64,000 nt of DNA from Ilyonectria destructans (GCA_020740775.1 JAHEWK010000001.1:1736001-1800000), one strand, 5' to 3'. Shown: positions 1-9,819, numbered from the stretch's first letter. The notes: generated by a model from the letters alone, not told the origin. Program-made: numbers and translations.

Positions 1-399
1 AGCAGGGTTCGGTGGCAGCCGCTACAGCGCAGGAGCGGCATGGCAGAGCGCGATCGCACTTGAGCTTCCTGCGCACGCATCGATAGCAGGACTTCTGCTG
101 GGAGCTGTTGGTGGGGAGGTCGACGTGGTGGGCGGCGCGCAGATGCCGGAGGAGCACGTCTTTTCTGGAAAAGGTCTGGTCACAGTAGAGGCATGGGATT
201 GTGTTGCGTCGAGATGGAGGGAGGTGGGTCAGGCGATGGCGATTGAGGTGACTGGGACGAGAAAATGTTCGATCGCATTGGTTGCATGACAGAGCCGTGC
301 GGGTGGGATGCTGGATGTCTTGTCAGTCTTATCTCCAATTGACTGTCACGGCTGAGTTTCGCTGCGTACCGCGTCAGGATTGTGAGGCGGGCTTAACAT
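1..399 (-). CDS. C2H2 + Zn2Cys6 transcription factor, N-terminal part (cut by window edge)
   Basis: Two exons on the minus strand, 399-370 and 310-1, joined across a 59 bp intron (311-369, GTACGC...CCAG, CTGAC branch site). The 113 visible residues hold two C2H2 zinc fingers (Cys19/Cys22/His35/His39 and Cys50/Cys53/His66/His71) followed directly by a complete Zn2Cys6 binuclear cluster (Cys85, 88, 95, 101, 104, 113, spacing 2-6-5-2-8). This double DNA-binding architecture is known in fungal regulators, usually with a PF04082-type middle domain further C-terminal, which lies outside the window. The gene is nuclear and presumably DNA-binding. It sits beside a dehydrogenase and an isopropylmalate dehydrogenase, so it may be a pathway-specific regulator, but that is inference. 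The start is the only ATG that joins in frame to the fingers. Confidence 0.85.
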
Positions 400-829
400 T
401 CTGCACTGGGGATGGATCTAGTAGTGTGTGATTGTGGTAGCTCAAATTGGCTGTGTCTTGGCCGCGAGGAACTGGGAAGAGATGTGAATGGAGTCGTGGG
501 GAGGTTCATGAATGGTGACGGATGGCAATTTTGGCTCCTAAATCGGCCTCGGATGGAGAAGGAGCAAGCCGAAGCAACCCAGAGGAAGTGCGGGGGGGCT
601 CAAACACGGGGTGCATTAGCGTTATTGCAACTGATGGTCACAGGTGTCACTGGTGCGGGCACCCAGGCGCAAACCTGCATTCAACAATGAATCCACGAGT
701 CGTGAGGAAAGAAAGCAGAATTAATAATCAGAATAATTGTAATGTGGATGTATCAGAGCTTCTTTTAGATGCCACCATTTTGGTTCTGCTGCACACGTTG
801 AAAAAAGTCATCAATCATGTGTCCTGTCC
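400..829. other. intergenic, no gene seen
   Basis: 430 bp between the 5' end of the zinc-finger regulator and the 3' end of the SDR gene. Open frames here (for example 522-902) have no protein-like composition or family similarity that I recognise. It must hold the regulator's promoter and the SDR terminator. Confidence 0.6.
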
Positions 830-1647
830 CTACACGCACCGCCCGCCGTCAACCTCAATGTTGGTCCCTGTGATGAAAGCTGCCTCATCACTTGCGAGAT
901 AGCAGCAGGCATTCGCAACATCTGCCGGCGTGGACGGTCGCCCAAGAGGGACGGTAGCTACAAATGCCTCGCGATTCTCAGGCGTGTCGGCTTTGCCCAA
1001 GAACAAGTGCGTCCTGACACCACCATGTTAGCTAACGAGTCATGACCAAGGAGGACTGTCGCAGGAGATACTCACATGCCAGTGCTCCCAACGACGGGGG
1101 AGACTGCGTTGAATCGAACCTGTTTGGGCCCATACTCGACAGCCAGAGTCTTTGTCGCATTGACCACGGCGGCCTTGGATGCGTTGTACCAAGTCAGCCT
1201 CGGCCGCGGTCGAATCGCCGCGGTCGATGCCACCTGAATGAAGGATCCGGGACGGTCCTCCTTGAGGAAATATAGCAGGAGAACCGCCGTCGACATGAAG
1301 ATGGACTTGACATTGACGTTCATGACTAGGTCGAACTCGCTCTCCGTCACATCCTCGGTCGGCTTGTTGGCGTATGTCGCGCCGGCATTGTTGACCACAA
1401 TGTCCAGGTGTCCGAACAAACGAAGGGCCTCGCTCAGGAGGTCTTCCCAGTCTGCCTTCTTGGTGACATCTCCTCTCTTGAAGCTGCAACCGAGCTCTTG
1501 CGCAGCTGCCTGACCGGCATCTTCTGAGAGGTCTGCAATGAGGACCTTGCAGCCCTCCTTGACGAATTTGATGGCGATGCCTTTGCCGAATCCTGAGGCG
1601 GCGCCGGTGATAATGGCCACCTTACCGTCGAGACGTCCTGAAGCCAT
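830..1647 (-). CDS. short-chain dehydrogenase/reductase (classical SDR), 251 aa
   Basis: Exons 1647-1076 and 1013-830, with a 62 bp intron (1014-1075, GTGAGT donor, GCTAAC branch, TCAG acceptor) that restores the C-terminal part of the fold. It shows the SDR cofactor motif TGAASGFGKG near residue 15, the NNAG motif, and the catalytic Ser...YNASK triad, at the usual classical SDR length of about 250 residues. The C-terminus contains the typical GRPSTPADVANACCYLASDE-type segment and ends in GTNIEVDGGRCV, as in 3-oxoacyl/glucose/gluconate reductase relatives. It is a cytosolic NAD(P)-dependent oxidoreductase; the substrate cannot be read from sequence. It is divergent from the isopropylmalate dehydrogenase across a 461 bp shared promoter. 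Confidence 0.88.
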
Positions 1648-2108
1648 GGCGTTGATTTGTAAAGATGAGACGATGGTGGAATCGACTGGGTGAACTCAGA
1701 GTGTAGTAATTAAACGATGATACTCTATTCACACTATCAATTTGCTCAATGTGACATCTGTATTTCACTCCCAGAGTCCCTAGCTCTTCATGCTGAACTA
1801 GGGGCGCCATTGCGGGGCAATTTCCACGGACATCCCGTTCGGCGGCACAAGTGGCACGCTCCGGCGGGGGAAGCGGGCAACATGAAATGGGCAACATGAA
1901 ATGGGCACACTCCATTGCGGGAAGCCATTCACACAGACAGCTGACCGTATGGACAAGGGTCATCGTGGGGAGTCCGAGAGCGGCGTACCTGGCGCCCTCC
2001 GATCGGCAACAATCTCAATTGAGCCGGCCGTCATAACCCTCGAAGCTATCTAGAGCTCTCCAAGGCGTACCGGTTCAGCTACTCCAGGTGTGCAACAAAG
2101 AATATACG
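1648..2108. promoter_or_regulatory. divergent promoter, SDR / isopropylmalate dehydrogenase
   Basis: 461 bp between two divergent starts. It contains a perfect 14 bp direct repeat in tandem at 1875-1902 (unit GGGCAACATGAAAT) but no exact Leu3-type CCGGNNCCGG site that I could find. Confidence 0.5.
1875..1902 (+). repeat. 14 bp tandem duplication in a divergent promoter
   Basis: Two perfect adjacent copies of GGGCAACATGAAAT, followed by a partial third (GGGCA). It lies between the SDR and isopropylmalate dehydrogenase starts and could be a duplicated regulatory site. Confidence 0.8.
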
Positions 2109-3251
2109 ATGACTACCGCAAATTTTCGAATTCTTGTCCTCCCAGGCGACCATGTTGGCCCCGAGGTCATGGGCGAAGCGTTGAAGGTGCTGGATGTTGT
2201 GGAAGAGCTTCGACCTACGCTCAAGTTTGAGAGAACTTTTGACCTCGCTGGTGGGAGCAGCATCGACAAGCACGGCGTTCCCATCACTGAAGAAGTGTTG
2301 GAAAAGGCCGCAAACAGCGATGCCGTTCTTTTCGGCAGCGTTGGCGGCCCAGAATGGGCGGATTCCTCACCGGGACCGGAGACGGGACTTCTCCTCCTTC
2401 GAAAACGACTCAACGCTTTTGCGAACCTTCGCCCTTGCGAGATTCTCGTCCCGTCATTAATCGATGCGTCTCCCCTCAAGCCAGATATCGTCAAAGGAAC
2501 CAAGTTCATCGTCGTCAGAGAGAACTGCGGCGGTGCCTACTTTGGCGAAAAGGTAGAGACCCTGGGCGAGGCTTCTGATCTCTGGGTGTACACCCCGTCC
2601 GAGGTCCAACGATGCGCCCGTGTTAGTGCCAGTGTCGCACGCATTCTCGGGAGAGATGGCGATAGCAAAGGCGGTGGTGGACCAGCTGTTGTGTGGAGCG
2701 CTGACAAGGCCAATGTCCTTGCCAGTGGTAGGCTCTGGCGGCGAGTTACACAACAGATCTTTGATGATGAGTTCCCTGACATTGAGCTCCGACATCAACT
2801 CGCCGACAGCATGGCCATGCTCATGGTCAAGAATCCCCGCGGATTCAATGGCGTCATCCACACCGATAACACCTTTGGAGACATTCTCTCAGATATTTCG
2901 GGCGGAATTGTCGGCAGCTTAGGCACCTTGCCAAGCGCCAGCATCTCTGGGATCCCAAGCGAAGGACGATGCAATGGCATCTACGAGCCGGTACATGGAA
3001 GCGCTCCTGACATTGCCGGAAAGGGGTTGGTGAATCCTGTTGCGCAAATTCTCAGCCTAGCGATGCTCCTGAGATATTCTTGTCTGCTCGTCGAAGAGGC
3101 TTCGGCGATCGAGCAGGCCGTCCAACGCGTTTTTGATTCCAAGGACAATGGAGGCTTGGGGATTAGGTCCAGAGATATGGGAGGCGAGGCAGGGACTCAA
3201 CAAGTAGGAGATGCCATTTGCGCAGCGCTGAAGGATATTCTAACTGCGTAA
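2109..3251 (+). CDS. LEU2: 3-isopropylmalate dehydrogenase (leucine biosynthesis), 380 aa
   Basis: A single uninterrupted exon. It catalyses NAD-dependent oxidative decarboxylation of 3-isopropylmalate to 2-oxoisocaproate. Family signatures in order: N-terminal LPGDHVGPEV; RENCGGAYFG, the fungal form of the substrate-binding motif; WSADKANVL with the catalytic Lys; the DSMAMLMVKNP segment; HTDNTFGDILSD with metal-binding Asp residues; and YEPVHGSAPDIAGKG near the C-terminus. The ATG at 2109 (MTTANF) is used because the frame upstream has only a GTG. Filamentous fungi commonly carry two LEU2 paralogues, and the sequence alone does not tell which this is. Its position beside an SDR and a zinc-finger regulator leaves open a role in a specialised branched-chain or secondary pathway. 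Length matches the family. Confidence 0.9.
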   Translation: MTTANFRILVLPGDHVGPEVMGEALKVLDVVEELRPTLKFERTFDLAGGSSIDKHGVPITEEVLEKAANSDAVLFGSVGGPEWADSSPGPETGLLLLRKRLNAFANLRPCEILVPSLIDASPLKPDIVKGTKFIVVRENCGGAYFGEKVETLGEASDLWVYTPSEVQRCARVSASVARILGRDGDSKGGGGPAVVWSADKANVLASGRLWRRVTQQIFDDEFPDIELRHQLADSMAMLMVKNPRGFNGVIHTDNTFGDILSDISGGIVGSLGTLPSASISGIPSEGRCNGIYEPVHGSAPDIAGKGLVNPVAQILSLAMLLRYSCLLVEEASAIEQAVQRVFDSKDNGGLGIRSRDMGGEAGTQQVGDAICAALKDILTA

Positions 3252-3593
3252 ATTATACAAAGTCTAGCACTACATCAATACCATGCTCAAATAATCTTCC
3301 CTGCAATATCCTGAATGCATTGACTTAGAGTGTGTGATGCTCTGTCTCTAGGCTGTTATCGTATTGCGAGCCTGACGTGTCGCAACGTTATCCCTCCTTT
3401 ACCGCCACCGGTCAGAAACTGAAATGGACAGCCTTCTAAGTCTCAAATAACAAATGCCCAAAACGCCAATCCCATTTCTTTTTCCTCCATGGTGTCTAGA
3501 TCAGAGGAACCAAAACATAGGATCTAAGCCTCATGAGGAAGCCATACGCCGATAAAGTATTAATATGTGCTCGTGCTCATCGGTACGGTTTCG
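3252..3593. other. convergent intergenic, no gene seen
   Basis: 342 bp between the stop codons of LEU2 and RNH203, presumably their 3' UTRs. Confidence 0.6.
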
Positions 3594-4175
3594 TCATTTT
3601 TGGGCAACGTCGTCCTCTTGCGCGAAGGAATGGATCTGTTCATGTCAGAACGAAGGCCGCGTACTCCAAAACACCACTCCTTACCTGATCAGCGACTTGA
3701 AGCCACTCTTCCATGCCCCTAATGTACGGGTCCCCAGTGGAATCATTCATATTTTCATGCTCCCAGACGACCATCTCATCAAACTCTGCCGTGACCTGCA
3801 TGGATCCAACTCGCTCGGGTGTGTCGTCTCCATCCTCGACATCGACAACTGCCTCGGCCGGAGGGGCCTCGTCGTTCTTCCTCTCTACGACGACGCCTCG
3901 ACACTGGGTAGGTAATTTGATCGTCTTTCCTTGAAGTTTCCGTCCTCGAAAGTACGCGATCTTGGTGCCATCTACAGGCCGCATTAGTTTGTGGTTATGA
4001 CAATGCTGCGCTGAACGTTTGGGCATCGCGACGACTTACCGTCGGCTACGGTCGGTTTCCAGTAGGCCGAAACCGGGTCAACGGGTCCATTGTGGTGAAT
4101 GCGGCATGGCAGGATGTTTGCCACAGCCTTGGGCGTCTCGTCGCTGGCCTTTAGAGAGAGCATTGGTTGGGACAT
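3594..4175 (-). CDS. RNH203: ribonuclease H2 subunit C (non-catalytic), 154 aa
   Basis: Three exons: 4175-4040, 3971-3685 and 3635-3594, with introns of 68 and 49 bp (GTAAGT and GTAAGG donors). The protein shows the RNase H2C/Ylr154-type signature: an N-terminal LPCRIHHNGPV strand, FRGRKLQGKTIKLP, RGVVVE, FDEMVVWEHE, and DPYIRGMEEWLQVADQIHSF near the end. Subunit C scaffolds the heterotrimeric RNase H2, which removes ribonucleotides from DNA and RNA from RNA/DNA hybrids in the nucleus. The ATG at 4175 is the first true ATG in frame; the frame extends upstream only through a TTG. Two perfect MluI boxes lie 51-66 bp upstream, suggesting S-phase expression (inference). An acidic, poorly conserved loop occupies the middle. 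Confidence 0.9.
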
Positions 4176-4225
4176 GATGTCGTGCGGTTTCAATGATTTG
4201 CAAGACTTTGGGCCTGGCGAAGGAG

Positions 4226-4241
4226 ACGCGTTGCGACGCGT
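4226..4241. promoter_or_regulatory. pair of MluI cell-cycle boxes (ACGCGT x2)
   Basis: ACGCGT at 4226-4231 and again at 4236-4241, 10 bp apart (one helical turn) and about 51-66 bp upstream of the RNH203 start. ACGCGT is the known binding core of the MBF (Mbp1/Swi6-type) G1/S activator in fungi. Function here is inferred. Confidence 0.6.
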
Positions 4242-4261
4242 TAACTAAGTGGTTCAGGGGA

Positions 4262-4310
4262 TTAGATTAGCTTATCTTATCTTGTTCGATAAGATACCAC
4301 GGCAGATAAG
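4262..4310. promoter_or_regulatory. GATA-factor site cluster with inverted repeat
   Basis: Two TTATC cores in a row, then GATAAGATA, then AGATAAG within about 40 bp. Positions 4273-4281 and 4288-4296 form a perfect 9 bp inverted repeat around a 6 bp spacer. HGATAR is the known core for fungal GATA factors (nitrogen, iron and light regulators). Confidence 0.6.
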
Positions 4311-4343
4311 ACTACGCAGAGAGAGGGCCTAATTACAGGGTCC

Positions 4344-4380
4344 ATCCTCCACGAACGCCACGAAAGGCGTTCGCAAGGAT
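4344..4380. repeat. nested inverted repeat (hairpin-forming)
   Basis: Perfect 8 bp arms at 4352-4359 and 4366-4373 around a 6 nt loop, with a second outer pair of 5 bp arms (4344-4348 and 4376-4380) separated from the inner arms by 2-3 nt. It is not adjacent to a known stop codon, so it is not an obvious 3' UTR structure. Confidence 0.65.
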
Positions 4381-5213
4381 GAATCGATCTGGATAGTACG
4401 GAGTATGGTAGCTCGATCTTGATACATCTTCCTGATGGATGGTCAGATCAGCCTCGTCCTGCATCGGATTTGGCGTCGATGTGCCCTGAGCGGTCACGGA
4501 ACGGGCCCCCGCCTAGGCGCTCTTTGTGGGCACTTTCGGATGCCGAGGGATCGATGACATCAACACTTGGTGCGATCTTGAATACACGATTTCTGCTCTC
4601 CATCGTAGGCTAGTCGCCAAAGGATTTTTGGGGCGCGGGTTAGCTGCGTCCTTGCATATGCTCGACAGGGGGTCGTTGCGACCAGGTTTTGGTCTCTGCT
4701 GTCCCGGACCTCATTCCATGAGAACAGAAGGGAGCCTCTCGGAAGAAATTGTGAAGGGCTACCACTCGATTTTCTCGCTCTTTTGAAGTAGTAGGAACAC
4801 TTTCAGAATGGAACTCCATATTGCCTAGGTTTCAAAAGGGTCTAAGTCCGTCCCATGCTAGCCGCTGCAGGAAGCGTGTCCCACGATGTGACAACCACTC
4901 AACATCCTCTAGGTCAACGCCATCGGCAATCGATGCACGAGGTGACTGGATGATCCGTCTCGCAGCCCAGATCGGTTTCCCATGTTACAAGCAAATTCCC
5001 CACTCGTGGTGGGCTCATGAGATGCTCTTGGCGCATGTGCCTGTAATCTGGGCTTTTCTAGACTTTCCACTTCCCCTGTGCACTCCAACCTAACGCAAGA
5101 TCCCGTAATTCCGTTCTGCTTAAATTCACAGCTGTCCTGGTTCTCCTCTCTCTTTTCTTCCTCTCTGTCAACTACCGCAAACTTTGAACCGGTGCTGCTC
5201 AAGTTACTCAACC

Positions 5214-6834
5214 ATGGTTCGAATGGGCGTCTCTTTGCCGGCTTTGCCCCCTGTCATCAGCAAGCCCATCTCTCGTGGAGCAGAAGTCGTTCGCGGGTCC
5301 ATTGGCAGTTGGACCTGGGGACCAGTTTTAGCCATTGCTAAGCCTGCAATTTTGTCCGTCCTCTCGCGCATTGAAACGGGAACTCTCTTGATCGTAGACG
5401 AGCCCGCCGAGACGAGATATGTGTACGGCCAGAAACTATCAGGAAAGCTCGAGAGTACGGTCGAACAGAACGGATTGCCCCGCCGAGCGGATACCATTCC
5501 ACGACTTGAGATTGTAGTCAAGGACGATGCGTTCTGGATGCGGTTGTTCTTGTTTGCCGATATGGGATTCGCCGAAGCCTACATGTTGGGCGATTTCGAG
5601 TGCAAGGACCTAACATCCTTCTTCCAGGTCAGTTCAGCAATCACATCCCTGCGTAGGTCATCTAGACCAGCTCACACTCTAATATTAGCTGTTCATTGTA
5701 AATCGCAACCAGATGGACAATGGAACCACTTGGGCTTCCGGCATGTCTTCGGCAATCTCAAGTGTAGCCCGATCAACGAACACGCTCTCCAATGCACTGC
5801 TCAACATCTCGGCGCACTACGATATCAGCAATGACATGTTTGCTGCTTTCCTTTCCCCGGACATGACGTACTCCTGTCCCATCTGGAAGCGCCATGATGA
5901 AGAGGAGGAGTCGTTAGAGGATGCCCAGATCACCAAGCTGCGCCGATTCATTGACGGGGCTAGGATTCAGTCGACTGACCATGTGTTAGAAATCGGAACT
6001 GGCTGGGGCTCGTTTGCAATTGAAGCAGTCAAAAGAACTGGTTGTCGAGTTACTAGCCTCACACTTTCCAAGGAACAAAAGATCTTGGCGGAGGAGAGAA
6101 TTGATGCCGCAGGTTACAGTGGCCATATCGAGGTAAAGCTAATGGACTACCGAGCATTGCCAGTTCCTGAGCAGCCATATGACAAAATTGTCTCTATCGA
6201 GATGCTGGAAGCAGTAGGCCAGGAGTACCTTGCTACCTACTTCGACTGCATCGATCGGCTGCTGAAGAAGGATGGAGGTATCGCCGTCTTCCAGTGCATT
6301 ACAATGCCAGAGGGTCGTCACGAAGCTTATTCCAAGTCAGAGGAGTGAGTTATTCGGCCTGAAATCCTACGAACGAGACTAACCATGAATTGCACATCCA
6401 CAGTTTCATCAATCATTACATTTTCCCAGGTGGATACTTGCCATCCATCACCCAGTTGCTGAACCACATCAGTCAACAATCCCAGGGAACACTTGTTGTC
6501 GAGAATGTTGAGAACATCGGTGGACATTACGTGAAAACACTAAGACTGTGGAAGGAAAAATTCTTGGAGAGCTTTGACGAAAAGATCAGGCCGGCACTCG
6601 CCAAGGAGCACCCGGACATGACCCAAGAGGGGATCGAGGTGTTCCGAAGAAAGTGGGAGGTAATGACATGCCCAAGATGCTTTACCGGAGCCCAAGTGCC
6701 ACACGACGCTGATTTACTTGCAGTATTACTTCACTTATTGTGAGGCTGGGTTTGTGACGAAAACTCTCGGCGATGTCATCATCACTGTTGGGCGAGAGGG
6801 CGCTTTGGAGTTGATGGACGGTATCCCACTCTAA
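5214..6834 (+). CDS. cyclopropane-fatty-acyl-phospholipid synthase-like SAM methyltransferase, 478 aa
   Basis: Four exons: 5214-5627, 5689-6344, 6404-6659 and 6724-6834; introns of 61, 59 and 64 bp. The N-terminal part (about residues 1-150) is the lipid-binding region found in fungal CFA synthases. It is followed by the methyltransferase core: HYDISNDMFAAFLSPDMTYSC, the SAM-binding glycine motif VLEIGTGWGSFAIEA, LSKEQ, and a C-terminal YYFTYCEAGF segment typical of the family. Family members add a methylene from S-adenosylmethionine to an unsaturated acyl chain on a phospholipid; some fungal relatives methylate sphingolipids instead, but this protein lacks the strong N-terminal membrane pair of those enzymes. 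The true lipid substrate is not known. The start at 5214 follows ACC and is the first ATG with CFA-like sequence after it. Confidence 0.87.
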
Positions 6835-6971
6835 GGAGGAGAGAATAAACGGGTGTTTCGAATTGTGGGCTATTGGAACTTCCAATTTTGGACACATTAA
6901 TGTCTCTAAGTCTAAAGGGGTATCTAGATCGAACTTATAGCTTGGCGTGTGATATGTACTATTTCTGGCAT

Positions 6972-7955
6972 TCATGCTTTGCTTTTTTTCTTAGGCTTGC
7001 TTCCTTTCGTCCCTCCTACCGGTGCCGTAGGTGCATAACGGTTCGCGTGGTCGACATCGAACCCAGGTTTATGCTTCCTGAAAAGCAGCATTGTTACCCG
7101 AGCGTCTTCGATACTTGAATGCGCCCCATCCTGAATCTCAACCGAGAGGATCTGTTGTGCAAGCAATCTTAAGGCGGGTTTCCTTCCATTCCCATATTTT
7201 CTGAAAGGGGGATACTTTGCGGTGTCGCGAATTTCCCTTGCCGGGTGGCTTAGAATCAGGGCTTCGAGGTCGTGCTTAATGTCGTGCCCGATCAAGATTC
7301 GGCCTTGAAGAAGCTTGTCCACGTCTTTTTGAACCTCTTCGAAATCTCTGGCAAACCTCATGCTCTTCTGACTGATTCCGCTCACAGCGGTCCGCCAATT
7401 TGTGACTCTCTCCTTCGGTTTCACATATGAGTCGTAGACTTGTCGTCCATGAAAGTCGACGACGCTGACGCGAGCAAGGGCAGACTCATGGCCACCAGGT
7501 CCAACACCCACCATTTCGCAGTCGATGGCGATGTACTTGCCAATCTCGATGCCTTCTATGAGTCCGCTGTTGATCTTGTCTTTTTCTGATGCACTCATCA
7601 TTGAGTTATTCTTCGTTCCCAGGCCGTAAGCCTCGGCTAGAGCCTCCGCAGAGACGTCATTGTCCTCAGCCCACAGGGCGAGAGATGTCGAAGGGACAGT
7701 ACTTGGCCCATCTTCCACTTTGGTGCTGTGAACTCCGCCCATTTGCTTCTTGGTGGTTGCCTGTGGCCGCTTCGCTGAGACTGGTTGCTTTGTCGCGGTT
7801 TCGCCAACCTTTTTGGCCTTCTTGGATGGAGGGTTGGCTGGTGGAGCTGCGGACTTGCGCTTCAGAGATGGCTTGGTTGAAGATTCAGGCTTGGATGTGG
7901 ATTCAGCCTTGATTTTTGCCTGCAGCTTCTTCCAGTTGGAGGAAAGCCCGGCCAT
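6972..7955 (-). CDS. REX4: RNA exonuclease 4 (DEDDh), 327 aa
   Basis: Single exon. The first 130 residues are basic and low-complexity (Lys/Ser/Pro-rich), as in nucleolar proteins. The DEDDh exonuclease domain follows, with ExoI (AIDCEMVGVGPGGHES, Asp145/Glu147), ExoII (LIGHDIKHDLEAL) and ExoIII (HSSIEDARVTMLLF, containing the His and final Asp). The C-terminus is again Lys-rich (KPKKKSKA). Yeast Rex4 acts in pre-rRNA processing, so a nucleolar role in ribosome assembly is expected. The gene is convergent with the CFA-like gene (137 bp between stops) and divergent from ESA1 across a 303 bp promoter. Confidence 0.93.
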   Translation of the reverse strand: MAGLSSNWKKLQAKIKAESTSKPESSTKPSLKRKSAAPPANPPSKKAKKVGETATKQPVSAKRPQATTKKQMGGVHSTKVEDGPSTVPSTSLALWAEDNDVSAEALAEAYGLGTKNNSMMSASEKDKINSGLIEGIEIGKYIAIDCEMVGVGPGGHESALARVSVVDFHGRQVYDSYVKPKERVTNWRTAVSGISQKSMRFARDFEEVQKDVDKLLQGRILIGHDIKHDLEALILSHPAREIRDTAKYPPFRKYGNGRKPALRLLAQQILSVEIQDGAHSSIEDARVTMLLFRKHKPGFDVDHANRYAPTAPVGGTKGSKPKKKSKA

Positions 7956-8258
7956 CTTCTTTATAATAAAGGTAATTGAGCCCAGGTGTCGCCTTCAACG
8001 CTGTGCTGAGATCATGTATAAGTCGTCAAGCAGCGGCAGCAAAATACTTTCGTGAGGGCCATCTCGGAGAGGCGCTAACCAGTCTTATGCAACTATCGGG
8101 GCTCAGATAAGCTATATCCAGAGCTCACCGCCTTCGCGATAAGCCAGCAGCTTCTAGATTCTGCCAACCCCTCCAAAATTCGTCACCTTATCCATCTCGC
8201 AACTCCACGCGACAACACAACTTTCATCAACAACGCCAACGCGCGTACCTTTTTCATC
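7956..8258. promoter_or_regulatory. divergent promoter, REX4 / ESA1
   Basis: 303 bp between two start codons. I saw no motif that I would name with confidence. Confidence 0.5.
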
Positions 8259-9819
8259 ATGGCTGGCGGTACGCCTAGCGGTGAGCCCACGGTAGGGTCT
8301 GACGGACCCCGACTCAAGGGGAAAGCGACACCCGAAACCCTTCAGACAGGATGCATCGCCTGGGTAGAGAAGGAAGGACAACCGCGACGAGCCGAGATTC
8401 TCAGTATCAAGACAACAAAGAGCGGCATGCAATTCTACTGCAATTTCGACAGCTTCAACAAGCGACTGGATGAATGGGTCCCCGCAGCAAGGATCGATTT
8501 CGCGCGTGACGTCGAGTGGCCGAACCCTGACAAGGACAAGCCAAAGGACACGAAGACGAAAAAGACAACGACGACCGCGCAGTCCAAAAAGAACCAGGTG
8601 TCGAAGAAGGCACAGAAGCGACCCAGCAAGAGGGAACAATCAGTAGCCTCGGAGGCGAACACCCCACATCCATGGACAGGTGAGGACCCGCTGGAACAGA
8701 TTTACTGTTAATCTAACAAGTTTGGCAGACTTCGTGGAAACGCAAACTCGACAAAAGTCGGCATCTGTCGGTCCAGATGGAGAATCCCAAACGAGACCAA
8801 GTGTCGAGGGTGGCGCGACTCCTGCAGCGGCAGAAGATATGGACGTGGATGACAAGGATGAGGATGTGAAGGGGGAACCAAACGACTTCAGCCGAGAGGT
8901 GGAAATCGAGAAGCTACGGACCTCTGGATCTATGACGCAAAACCCGACCGAAGTTTCCCGAATCCGAAACATTTCCAAAGTCCAGTTTGGAAAGCACGAC
9001 CTCTATCCATGGTACTTTTCCCCATATCCCGAGATATTCAGTCAGGAGGACGTCATCTTCCTCTGCGAGTTCTGCCTGGGTTACTATGGGGATGAGAAGG
9101 CGTTTACGAGACACCGACGGAAATGCACACTACAACACCCACCTGGAAACGAGATTTACCGAGACGGCTTGATTTCTTTTTTCGAGATTGACGGTCGGAG
9201 GCAGAGGACGTGGTGTCGCAACCTCTGTTTGTTGTCAAAGATGTTCCTGGATCACAAGACGCTTTACTACGATGTAGACCCGTTCTTGTTCTACGTCATG
9301 ACTACACGTACGGAAAAGGGGTGCCATGTGGTGGGATACTTTTCCAAGGAAAAGGAGAGCGCGGATGGGTACAACGTGGCATGTATTCTTACGCTGCCGC
9401 AGTACCAGCGCAAGGGCTATGGTCGACTCTTGATCCAATTTTCGTACGAGCTGTCCAGGATTGAAGGAAAGTTGGGTTCTCCAGAAAAGCCGCTCTCGGA
9501 TTTGGGACTGCTCAGTTATCGACAATACTGGTCAGAAAACATTCTGGATCTGCTTATGGGATACAGCGAACGAGAAGAAAAGACGACAATCGAGGCAATC
9601 TCGACAGCGCTAGTCATGACAACGCAGGACGTTGAGCACACGCTGCAGGCGATGCGGATGCAGGTGTATCATAAGAGCGACCACAAGATTGTGATACCGG
9701 ACAAGCTAATCAAGCAGCGAGAGAAGGCGAAGCTAAAGCAAAGGAGGACAGTGGACGCGACAAAGATCCAGTGGAAGCCGCCAGTGTTTACGGCCTCGAG
9801 CCGCACATGGGGTTGGTGA
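8259..9819 (+). CDS. ESA1: MYST histone acetyltransferase, catalytic subunit of NuA4, 503 aa
   Basis: Exons 8259-8679 and 8729-9819, with a 49 bp intron (GTGAGG...GCAG). The N-terminal chromo-barrel domain spans about residues 28-85 ([28 protein letters not shown]) and is followed by a Lys-rich linker. The MYST domain has the C2HC zinc finger ([20 protein letters not shown]...C), the autoacetylated-lysine region ([19 protein letters not shown]), the acetyl-CoA loop [10 protein letters not shown] preceded by the VACILTLP strand with its Cys, and the catalytic Glu in [14 protein letters not shown]. It acetylates H4 and H2A tails and acts in transcription and DNA repair. Length agrees with fungal Esa1. 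It is essential in yeasts. Confidence 0.96.

Larger units (their letters stand above)
4176..5213. promoter_or_regulatory. 1.04 kb divergent promoter, RNH203 / CFA-synthase-like gene
   Basis: No gene seen. It contains two MluI boxes (4226-4241), a dense cluster of GATA sites with a 9 bp inverted repeat (4273-4310) and a nested inverted repeat able to form a hairpin (4344-4380). The ORFs in 4419-5211 look non-coding. Confidence 0.6.

Noticed and set aside
522..902. A 126-codon plus-strand frame at the left end
   Set aside because: It overlaps the reconstructed SDR C-terminus on the other strand and shows no protein-like features.
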